From Syngnathus acus (Eukaryota > Chordata > Actinopteri > Syngnathiformes > Syngnathidae), in NCBI RefSeq assembly GCF_901709675.1, contig NC_051108.1, positions 4,436,631 to 4,500,630 on the forward strand: a stretch of 64,000 bases of DNA, given 5' to 3'. Positions within the stretch are counted from its first letter, which is position 1; each line of letters starts with the position of its first letter. Made by a program: the position numbers and the translations under genes. This document shows, in pieces, positions 1 through 17,420 of this stretch. The notes below the pieces were generated by a model. That model did not search any database. It had not been told where the DNA came from and was given only the letters and a program-made list of their open reading frames with translations.

Positions 1-296
1 CCTTCTGACTCACCGCATTGTTCCTAGACTGTAATCTCAAGATGATAATTTGCTTTATCGGAACTAACACGGGTTCCTGTTGCTTGTTTTAAGTGTGTGT
101 GTGGGGGGTGGGGGGTGGGGGGGGACTGAACAGGTCGGACTGTTCCAAGGTGCTCTTGTTTCAGGATATTTCGAAATATTGTTGATTTCAGCCGCATTTG
201 TTTTGCAATGTGGTGCTATACAATCAATGCGCCTGATTATACTTGATCGCACCCCTCTGACCTCAATTTGGACATTTTTCCATCGTCTCGTTCTAG

Positions 297-391
297 GGTT
301 GTCTGTCTTAAGTGACGAGCTTCAATCACGCATCACTAGTGCTAGGGCGCCCGTCTTTCCGGCTCAACCATTCGGGTACTTCAACACAACA
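297..391 (+). pseudogene. sptlc2: Frame-broken conserved exon of sptlc2
   Basis: A good acceptor (ttctag) precedes this exon and a GTAGGT donor follows it. Read piecewise it gives [16 protein letters not shown] and [13 protein letters not shown], which are consecutive blocks of the family. The blocks lie in different frames. One base seems missing near 305-306, an extra C sits at 323, and one extra base lies within 345-351. Read straight through, the frame ends in a premature TGA in exon 963-1182. The final phase (one base, A391) joins correctly to exon 496-601, so the splice architecture is intact although the reading frame is not. It is either real decay of this copy or an assembly or read error. 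Confidence 0.6.
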
Positions 392-3300
392 GTAGGTGAC
401 CTCAACATGTTCAACCCGTAGCGTCCATAGCAACATATTTGTTGGAGCGGTTTAAATTTTTTAGCGCTAAGCAATATTCTTGCCCTTTGCTGTAGACATG
501 CAAAGCCTTGAAAAACTCTTGCGAGACGCCATTGTGCACGGACAGCCAAGGACCCATCGGCCCTGGAGAAAAATTCTCATTTTGGTGGAGGGCATTTACA
601 GGTAACACATTTCAGCTTTCGTGTGTGTAATTTGCTATTTTTCGACCAATCAAATTGGCTGTCTGAGATCAGCCACATTTCTTTTTGTCATAAAATCTAC
701 AGCAGTTTGGAATTGTTCCCACTCTCCTTAAAGTGCATTTTCTGTAAAGGTAATCAATCAGTCAGGACTCATAAGGGATCGTTAGCCTCGCCAAACAACC
801 AGTACAACTTAATCAATGTCCTTTTTACTAATGCAATGTTAATGGAGTCTGACTTGCACCGAAGGCAAACACTCAGATTGTTCAATTATGCCCTTAGCAT
901 AATCAAATGATAAAGAACTTTTTTGTTGTTGTTAATTTGTCCTTCACCTTCTTGTCCCAAAGTATGGAGGGTTCCATTGTGCGTCTGCCAGAGGTCATCG
1001 CCCTGAAGAAGCGCTACAAGGCCTACGTGTACCTGGATGAGGCCCATAGTATCGGGGCTTTGGGTCCTAATGGCAAGGGAGTGGTAGACTACTTTGGTCT
1101 CAACCCCACAGATGTGGACGTCATGATGGGAACGTTCACGAAAAGCTTTGGCAGCGCCGGGGGTTACATCGGAGGCAAAAAGGTTTGCTTGACCAAGTAT
1201 TCACTGCATGTGTGTGTAGAATGTTAAAAAAAAAATTTTTTAAGCATTTATAAAGTTGAATGACCTTTGTTTTAACTCTAATTACCGTATTTTCCGCACT
1301 ATAAGGCGCACCTAAAGACCTCCAATTTTCTCAAAAGCCGACAGTGCGCCTTATAATCAGGTGCGCCTTATATATGGACCAATATTGAGCCACTACAGCA
1401 GGCGTGTCCAAAGTCCGGCCCGCGGGCCAAATGTATATATCTTATATATGGACAAAGTTTTAAAATGGGCCATTCATTGAAGGTGCGCCTTATAATCCGG
1501 TGCGCCTTATAGTGCGGAAAATACGGTAATTAAAATGAATTAAATTCAATTAAAAAAATATGCAAATTGTTTGCTTCAACGCGTAGTCAAGATGTTTATG
1601 TTCTTTCAATGTTTGTAATTTCTCTGTTAGGAGCTGATCGATTACCTGCGACAGCACTCTCACAGCGCCCTGTACGCCACCTCCATGCCTCCACCCGTAG
1701 CCCAGCAAATCATCACCTCAATGAAAATCATCATGGGAGAAGATGGGACCACACTGGGTAGGTTCTAATCTTGCTTACATTGCTGGTGTTCCCCCCCACA
1801 CACAAATGAAAGAATGCATGTGTTTCAATTTGGATGATAAGTACTGTGCAGTCCAAATCGTCTGTGCCCAATCACAAGCATTTTACATGTGACTGTGTAG
1901 CCGTACTTGACCACGAGGTGGCAGTATAACCCAGCATGTGTCCTGCGTCTCGTCACAGTCTCATGTAAATGTCAAATGCTAACAATAGTTGTTGTTTTTT
2001 CCGATTAACATTTAGGCAGACAAGTTAGTGGTAAAATCGGCTGGTGTTGTAAAATAAAAATAAAAGCGTTCTATTTAATCAAAGACAGCTTCAAGCTTCT
2101 GCAATGGGCCGAGTGGGTAGTTCCCTACTTTCTTGGCAATAACAAGTTAATCTGATGTAACTTTGTGAGGTGCTAGTATAGTAAAATGGGCCTTCTTTTA
2201 TTGTTTTCATATGTTTGACTTCATGCTGGGTACAAAAGCAGCATGGCGCAAAAGAGCCTGGTGATCGGTATAGGTCAAGCTCTGTTGGACGCATCTACAT
2301 ACACAAAATATGGATGCAATGAGAAATGAAAATGTATCGCTGGTTTTATTTAGATGAGCGTCAAAAGTATTTCACGAAACATGTCATGGAAAATGGCTGT
2401 GTTTTGGGTTTCTTACGTATTCCAGCCCGCTTGCTAGGCAGAGGTTAATAAACACCTGAACCCTTTTCACTGGCAGAACGTTGACCAGGCCTTTCATAAC
2501 ATCATCTGCTCTGAAGATAGCCAGACCGGCTGAGCTGCTGTTAGTTTGCATTGTGGAAGAATTACCACGACAACCTGATATGTTGCAGCACTGTCACCTG
2601 TTTCCATCCTTTTGAAGATCCAGACGTGAATGTAGTTGGAGCTTGAGTATTTCCTTTGCACAAAGAGCTGCTCATGGTTTCCTACATCAAATCACATCAG
2701 TCATGTATAAAAAAGAAAGGGGGGGGGGGTTGAGATGTGATCGTGAAAGAATGCTAAATACAACTGTCTGAGTTTTAATGTTTTACCGGCAGTGCATTGA
2801 GTTCTTTTATTCTTGTTTTTTTTCAAAAAACGTTCTAATTTCAGACTTGGTTGTTTGTCATGGTTCTTTGATGTTATGCATGTTTTTCCGACTCAGTCGG
2901 ACGGATGTATGTTGCTGCTGGCACATTGTACCATTTGTTTGGCTATGATGCTATCTCAAGGGGGGGCACGGCATGAGGACACTGGGTGCGCATCAGACAG
3001 AGGATAAGATTGATGCCTGTTTAACTTCACCTCCACTGACCTCCATTTTGATTCATTCTGGTTGTCTTCAAAAGCACGCTGAAGTGATTTTTTGGGGGGG
3101 GGTCAGATAATGGACTTGTTCTGCAATTTGACGGCAGAATAAAATGACTTTATTCGTCATTAATGGTGGAGGTTGTATAAATGTGCACGCTGTTCCTAAT
3201 ACTTAATAGGATCAATAAATAATGTACATTTCTCTGTATTCATGTAAAGCAGAGGAGCAAAACTTTTAGTTGTGCCATTTGGAAAAATAATCTTCTGCCC

Positions 3301-4945
3301 ACATCTCTCTAGGTGCCGACCGCCTCCGCCAGCTGTCCGAGAACGTGATCTACTTCCGCAGGAAACTTTATGAGATGGGTGTCATCATCTATGGCAACAG
3401 CGACTCACCCGTCGTACCCGTGATGCTCTACATGCCCGCCAAATTGGGTCAGTGATTGTATTTCTCTTTCTAAATAAGCTATACCGGTCATATTTGCTAA
3501 CATAGATTAGATAATAGAGGAAATATGTTGAGGAATTTCTTTTGGCTATTTTAGGGCGTTCGGGCGAGAGATGTTAAAGCGAAACATCGGCACAGTGGGC
3601 GTCGGCTTTCCAGCGACCCCCATCATCGAATCGCGAGCGCGTTTCTGCATTTCGGCCTCGCACACCAAGGAAATGCTCGACACGGTAAGTCAGGAGTGTC
3701 AAACTCGTTTTTCCTTTCCTCATTGTTTCCTTTGGAGAGCCATTATGACTGTCAACAAACACCTTATATTATATACAGTACATGCTACACAACAAATGGA
3801 TGGATAATTAGTTTTGACTAGTAAAAACTTCAAATATTTTTAAATGATTAATTATAATAAAAATTGCCAGCAATAACTGTTTTTTTTTTTTTTAAGAAGT
3901 GGACAATTTGTAATATTAGTATTGACACATGAAGTTCATGCACATTTTGTCTTTGCGGGCCGTTTCTTTTATGTGGCGGGCCATTTCTGGCCCCCTGGCC
4001 TTGAGTTTGACAACTATGCGGTAAGTCCTCCATTACGGCCAACTTGGATCCGCAAAGTTGCAATAGTCACTCACCCACGACGATGTGATAACAACACCAG
4101 CATGTTTTGCTTAACTTTTCCCCCCCCCCCCACACACACACACTTATTAGCAGTTTAGCTGCCTTATGTTGTCACTATTACAATAACACATTGAAGTGTT
4201 GTTGTTTTGAGTCAACTAACTGCGCTTGGTTCACGGTGGATTGACGTTTGTGTGTTTGAGTGAGCCCGGTGGATAATAAGGACTCCCAGTTTGCCCTTTT
4301 ATTTTAATAGCACTTGGAAGCTGTCTGTGGGTATTACAGTGAGGCTTTTATATGAGCTGCCGTGTCTCTCCAAAGGCACTTCATTCATCTCACTGTTGTG
4401 CATGTCAACACCATTTGCAGAAGTCCATTTAAAGGGCATCCCAAAGTCTTTGTAGAGCACTCGGACGAGCCGCTTTTTCCGTCTTTGGAAAACCGGTCTT
4501 ACTGTTTCTCGAGTTATGGAATCGGGGGAGAAAAAAAAGGTCACGGGGGAAGGTAAATTGTTTCCAGGTGCTTTGGAGTGTTGCAATGTCGATTCATTTA
4601 GTGTGGAAAGAAGTGCGGGAGTTTTTCGGTGTCTTGCGGCTTTCTGCTACTCGCCTTCTATTCACCTTGGCTCGAGAGCCACTGACATGACATGTTGACA
4701 CTCTGGTGTCACTTTAAAAGTTCACGCCTGTTTTGATGGTGTGATTTTTACTGTCAGCCCAGCTTTTATCTGTTTGAATTTTTCACTGACCGTTTTAAGT
4801 TATGATAAGATTGCCTCTGATGTGTTGCCAGGTATTGGAGGCCGTGAATGAAGTGGGCGACCTGCTGCAGCTGAAGTACTCCAGACGTGGAGAGTCTCCT
4901 CCTCCTATCAGGTGGACATCTGAGGAAAGTCAGCTTCAGGACTGA
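297..4945 (+). CDS. sptlc2: Serine palmitoyltransferase catalytic subunit, 3' half (sptlc2-like), possibly damaged
   Basis: This encodes the C-terminal half of the PLP-dependent subunit that condenses serine with palmitoyl-CoA at the ER, the first step of sphingolipid synthesis. Exons: 297-391 (damaged), 496-601, 963-1182, 1631-1757, 3313-3447 (or 3451), 3555-3684 and 4832-4945 (TGA 4943-4945). Visible motifs are [17 protein letters not shown] across the 601/963 junction, YLDEAHSIG, the PLP-lysine motif [23 protein letters not shown] and [10 protein letters not shown]. The 5' exons lie off the left edge. Most of the chain reads cleanly, but exon 297-391 matches the family only if single bases are skipped, and the phase at the 3447/3555 join is off by one. 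A second donor could rescue that join. Some positions resemble SPTLC3, but the adjacent ism2 gene favours sptlc2. I cannot tell a recent pseudogene from sequence error. Confidence 0.85.
1285..1526. mobile_element. TA-flanked inverted-repeat element, copy 1
   Basis: The left end CCGTATTTTCCGCACTATAA is mirrored at the right end (TTATAGTGCGGAAAATACGG), and both ends are flanked by TA. It lies in an sptlc2 intron and has no coding capacity. The interior holds a fragment beginning GCAGGCGTGTCCAAAG that recurs in the copy at 53575. It is a non-autonomous DNA transposon; the superfamily was not determined. Confidence 0.85.
1758..3312 (+). other. sptlc2: Intron of sptlc2
   Basis: A 1.55-kb intron bounded by GTAGGT and ctctctag. 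It contains homopolymer runs, including a G-run near 2720 and another near 3097. I see no exon, RNA gene or clear repeat in it. Confidence 0.7.
3691..4018. mobile_element. Short hAT-like element inserted at an sptlc2 splice donor
   Basis: The element starts CAGGAGTGTCAAACTC and ends GAGTTTGACAACTATG. It is flanked on both sides by the same 8 bp, CGGTAAGT (3683-3690 and 4019-4026). The 8-bp duplication and CAGG start fit a non-autonomous hAT element. The duplicated bases are the 5' splice site of exon 3555-3684, so two copies of the donor now exist. Related copies lie at 13423 and 43644. Confidence 0.88.
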
Positions 4946-7477
4946 GCCGCGAAAAAACGTTTCTGATCCTAAATCCATCCCTAAATATGTATAATTGTGT
5001 ACATAAACATACACAAATCTGATAAAGCTCTCTTCTAGTTTTGCTTATGCACCACTTTTTCATACCTCTTCTCGCCACACTTGAAACCTCAATTGGTTCG
5101 CCATAGCTTATTACAGTAGATATAAAAAGTCTGTACACCCCTGGTCGAATGCTAGATTTTGTGATATAGAAAAATGACACCAAGATAAATCATTTCAAAA
5201 ACTGCAATGTAAAAAGCCTGATGGTTTTGTGCATTTTCCCCCAGATATTTTTGGGGAATTTAAACAGGAACTACTCTAATGTTGTCATCAGCCTCTTAGC
5301 TTTGTTGCGGTTCATCCGAGGTGTTTTAAATAGAGGCTGGTGCATGCTGCCTTCTGTTTTAAAATTGATTAATTCTGAACATCGCCACATATCCAGTTAT
5401 ATGCGGGTGTGTACACTTATGCAACCTGTGGAACCGGTGGCAAAACAGTTTTGAAATGAGTTCGATTTATTATATATAATATCACAAAGGCCTAGCATTT
5501 AAATAGGGGTGTGTATATATTTTTTTATATCCACTCTACCTTCACAGTCCTGCAACTTTTTTGAATCTGTCAACTCGTGAAAAGAAGACCAACTTTTTAT
5601 ACATGACTTTCTGTGTCTGTATTGAAAGTTGATACTCCTTTCACTCGTGACATGATGTGTTTATTCCCTTGAGCACATAGAATGTGTACGTTATTTGTGC
5701 AATAGTAACCACAATGGATTTCTTTTAGTTTTGAAGATGCCATTCGACATTACTTGTGCACTTAAAAAAAAAAAAAAAAAAAGTCTTAATTGTGATGGTA
5801 GCAGTTGCTATGATGGACAAAAAAAAAAGTGATGTATGTAAATAATTTTTTCACAGTCAGTAATGCTGCTAAGGTAGCATCCCAAATCTCTTACATGAGT
5901 TTTAACTCAAGATAAAAAATCACTTGAACTTAAACAGAATTTTTTTTTTCCTTGACCAAAGCAAACATATATACATAAATATATTTTCTACCTTTCTCTT
6001 CAAATGTAAAGCAAATGTTCCAAAAGAAAACAACTCGAAGGGGGAAAAAGATCCCGCTAAGAAAAAAAAACTTCAGAATATTTTTTTACTGCTTTTTTTT
6101 CTAGCTCTATTTTGCAGTCTTATTTACTGTTTACACCAGATCTTGTAAACGCGAGTCCGTCGTCCTTTTCGTTTCTCTCGGTCTTTGTTGTGCTTTAAAT
6201 TCGGCACAGTCACATTGTACATTTGAACTGTATGTATGACGATACTGCCCTCACACTTATCTGATATACAGCTTTATTTATTTTTAAAAAATTGTTTTGT
6301 CTTTCAGCTGGTTTTTTTTGTGAGATATAATTGAAAGGCAGCTTTGCGTTTTTGTGTGCATATTTTAAATAATTGTTTAAAAAAATTTTACTTCAGTGCT
6401 CACACTACTGACAGGCATTGTAAATGCACAGATGATGTAGTCACTGAAATATGCAGGAGTTCTGCTTCATGTGTTTTTTTTGTATCCCTCTCATAACTGA
6501 TTTTTTTTTTTTTTAAGAATGGCATTCTAATTGGTTCCGCTTTCTTTTGTTACGTCACACTGTATGCACGGGGGTCATCCCTAAACATTCTGCTTCTGTT
6601 TTTTGTTTTACACAGTCCGATTTATTAATGGGAATTGGAGTCCAGTAAAGCCAGTGTGATCATCACATCATTTAAACCTGTTTTTCTATCACAGCGATGC
6701 AACCAATTGTTTACTACAACTGGAAATCTCATCAATTTGTCACAAAAAATGGTATGGATAACCACTCAAGTGATATATTTCCATCAGCTTTGGTGTGACT
6801 TGCTGCAATTGTGAAATGTGCTGCAACGTTGGCAGAATGTTTATGGAGGAGAAAATGAATTTGCAAACAGCAACATGTCTGTTCCTTAGAATCAGGTTTC
6901 CCTCAAACCCTCTCCAGTATGTTTGACAGCACATGTGAACTGACCCATAGAGATTAATGAGATTTTTCATATCTGTTACTGAAATTGTATTTGATTTTGA
7001 AAACCATTCTGAGCAGATTGTGAAGACATGATGTTTGTTGATCATGCTGTTCTAAACAAATTAAATCAGTTCTTTGTGTCAACTTTGGGAATAAGCGACA
7101 ATTCACTGTATGAAAAAATATTTTTTAAACCTATCTGAGAGGCACATGGTTCGAATCTTTCCTTAAAAAAAAGGTTGGCTTGACTAGTTGACACAACATT
7201 GATTATAACACCACTAGGTGACAGTATCACGTTAAACAAACTGCAAATATCCCCTTGTTGGATTTGTCAAACTAGAATTAACTTTTTGTCCCTTGCCAAG
7301 GCTCTGTTTGAGAATGCCAATAATTTGATGGTTAAGTGTCATTACACATCAAGTCAACCAAGAATACTTGAGATTTTCTTTTAAAATTAAAATGGGGAAA
7401 TAGAATACAAAACAATTCCTCTAAATGTCTTCATTGAAGAAAAATAGGCATATAGACTTTTGCAATTATAAATACTG
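4946..7477 (+). other. sptlc2 3' UTR and 3' flank
   Basis: AT-rich DNA follows the sptlc2 stop, with many A and T homopolymers (for example 5763-5782). I could not fix a polyadenylation site. Apart from the inverted-repeat element at 5120-5531 I see no gene. Confidence 0.5.
5120..5531. mobile_element. Inverted-repeat element of about 410 bp
   Basis: The left end (atataaaaagtctgtacacc, through a GAATGCTAG block to TTTGTGATAT) is mirrored imperfectly at the right end (ATATCACAAAGG, CTAGCATTTAAATAGGGGTG, then TTTTTTATAT). The arms are about 55 bp. The end sequences resemble a widespread fish Tc1-like non-autonomous repeat. There is no transposase frame. Confidence 0.65.
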
Positions 7478-8355
7478 CACCATTTCAAACATCTCTGGAG
7501 CATTTTTAAGGTTTAAAAAAACGCTTGCAAGATTTGAATGTCATTTATCTAATCCAGCTGACATTTTGGCTTCTGTTTTTTTAGTAACTTTTGAAATCAA
7601 GTAATCAGGAAAGTAACTTTTTCAAGATAATTTACTCTGACCAAGTAGTGTAAAAAATTTTTTTACAAATGTAGGGAGTACAAGTAAAATCATAAAGTAC
7701 AGAAACCTGATCAATTTGCTGAAATCTCCTTAAGTAACGAAATAATGCAAATGCACCAAAATAACAAAATGCACCATTTTAAACATCTCTGGAGTATTTT
7801 TAAGGTTTAAAAAACCGCTTGCAAGATTTGAATGTAGCCTCATTTATCTAATCCAGCCGACATTTTGGCCTTTATTTTTTAGTTACTTTTGAAATCAAGT
7901 AATCAGGAAAGCAACTTTTTCAAGATAATTTACTCTGACCAAGTAGTGTAAAATTTTTTTTTTACAAATGTAGGGAGTACAAGTAAAATCATAAAGTACA
8001 GAAACCTGATCAATTTGCTGAAATCTCCTTAAGTAACGAAATAATGCAAATGCACCAAAATAACAAAATGCACCATTTTAAACATCTCTGGAGTATTTTT
8101 AAGGTTTAAAAAACCGCTTGCAAGATTTGAATGTAGCCTCATTTATCTAATCCAGCCGACATTTTGGCCTTTATTTTTTAGTTACTTTTGAAATCAAGTA
8201 ATCAGTAAAGTAACTTTTTCAAGATAATAATCTATTCTGACCAAGTAGTGTAATTTATTTATTTTTTTACAAATGTAGGGAGTACAAGTAAAATCATAAA
8301 GATAAGAACAGAAACCTGATCAATTTGCTGAAATCTACTTAAGTAACGAAATAAT
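7478..8355. repeat. Three-copy tandem repeat, unit about 297 bp
   Basis: Three head-to-tail copies share the landmark AACATCTCTGGAG (ending at 7500, 7794 and 8093; spacings 294 and 299) and the terminal landmark AAGTAACGAAATAAT (near 7734, 8032 and 8340). Copies 2 and 3 are closest to each other. The array ends just before the CpG-rich stretch upstream of ism2. No coding frame is conserved across units. Confidence 0.9.
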
Positions 8356-9041
8356 TGTACTTTGTTTCTACGCACCGCGCACGAACGCGCGCGCGCGCAC
8401 ACAAACACACACACAGCTGTTTGCAATGAGCATTGACGGTTCCCACCCCCAACTCCCACAGCTTGGGCCCAGTAAAACTGCGTGCGTAAAAAGGCACGTT
8501 TACCGACACCGGATGGCTGGGCTGGGCGGCGCGCGCACAAACAGACGCGCACATTCACTCGAAGCGCGCCAGCGGATGAACTTCAACTATATAATGGATT
8601 CACGCATCAGACAATTTACGTAGACGAGCTCCAAACCATGCGCTCCAGATGTCCGTGCATCGGAAGAAAACACCCACCCACCCACGACGGAGTGACTCAC
8701 GGTTTAAAGTAGTTGAATAAGCGGTCGCCGGTGCGGACGGGGAGATTTCTGCGTGGGGTTATCTGGCTCCTTTGTGCTCCTACTTAAAGCCAGCCGTGCC
8801 AAAGCTTCGTGGTTTTATGGGGCAGAGAGGCGTTGAGCTGCATCCGCCACACGCACACGCAGCTGGTGACACATATGGATAGCACGCGTGCGCATCTTCA
8901 AGTGCCACACTTTTGGCTCGCTTGAAACTCCCATTTATCTTGAAAATTGTGGCGAGTGTCAGACAATTTACGCACACCAAGCTTAGAAATAGAGAGAGGC
9001 TTCCAAAAACCAACTGTTGGGACACGAGAACTTTGAAGAAG
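8356..9041 (+). promoter_or_regulatory. ism2: Putative ism2 promoter and 5' leader
   Basis: This is a CpG-rich stretch with a CG/CA microsatellite near 8387-8413, several GCGCGC motifs and a TATATAAT at 8588-8595. It lies directly upstream of the ism2 start codon in otherwise AT-rich DNA. The transcription start is not visible; the TATA-like site is only a candidate. The frame upstream of the chosen ATG is also open back to an ATG at 8913. Confidence 0.4.
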
Positions 9042-16379
<7,338 letters not shown>

Positions 16380-17420
16380 CGGAGCTGAATGTCAGCCGAC
16401 TTTTAAAACGTCATGTACTGTTTTGTCCCGAGCATGCGGCAGCCATTTATCATGCATTACCAAGAGAATTACCTTCCCCCAATCTTCTCACAACAGGCTC
16501 CAATGAAGTGGCAATGAAATGGCATCTTACATTTTGAAATCACTTGGAATCAGGAGTTAAGTGTGTCGCTCAAAACTGTGCTTTTTAAGAATGGTGGCAA
16601 GATTTTGTCCCCCCCCCCCCCCCTCCCTCGGCCATCGATTTCTTTTAAGAGCCAGAAGAAAAAGTTGAGGTGGGTGCCAAAGAGTTGAAAGTTAATGTTT
16701 GGTGCCGGCGTACATCCAAGCTCCTTCGTCTCTATGGTGCGCGTGTACGAGACGAAACTCCCGTGCTTCTGTTTGTGTTTGTGTCTCTACCATGTTCTCA
16801 GGGGGACTCCAAAAGTAACCGCCATTGGAAAAAAAAAAAAAAGATGTCGTCAGTTTACCTCGACAGTTGGGCCTGGTACGAAGCAGGGTAGTGTCAGGCG
16901 TGGGTCATCCAGAACAGAATTGAAGAAAAGATGATGCTTTGCGTTCAAGAGTGTTCCTGTTCCTGTTAAAACAAAAACATACATTATAGTTCAGCTAAAT
17001 AATGGTGGAATGGTTCTGATCGGCTTGTATCCATGCTGGCTCCAAATCCCCTTGTTTTTTCTTCAGGAACTGATTTGAACGGAAGGCACTTTATTTAAGG
17101 TATGTACTGTAAAAAAATGCAAAAGATTTATGGATTAACAGATGATGCGAAGATGACCCGATCAAGTGTCAATTTTTTGTGCTTTCTGAATCTAGTTCGA
17201 CATCTTTGGTCTTGTACAGTATTTATTTGTCTGATCGCTCTCGTTTTTTTTTTTTTTTTAAAGCTTTCAAACATGGTGCAGCTGTTGGACTGACGCACCA
17301 CATTTAAAAAAAAAATAATAATAATTTGCATTGCTACATCCAGCAGCATCCTGCGTTTATGTTGTACTGCAATGCTCTTGTTGTTACAATCATGCTGAAG
17401 AAATATATATAAAAAAAAGA
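16380..17420 (+). other. ism2: ism2 3' UTR and 3' flank
   Basis: AT-rich sequence after the stop, with a C-run at 16609-16622 and A-runs. No canonical AATAAA was clearly placed, so the transcript end is unknown. Confidence 0.45.

Noticed and set aside
297-4945. Assignment as sptlc3
   Set aside because: A few residues fit SPTLC3, but [10 protein letters not shown] and IIESRARFC fit SPTLC2 and the neighbour is ism2. The call keeps some uncertainty.
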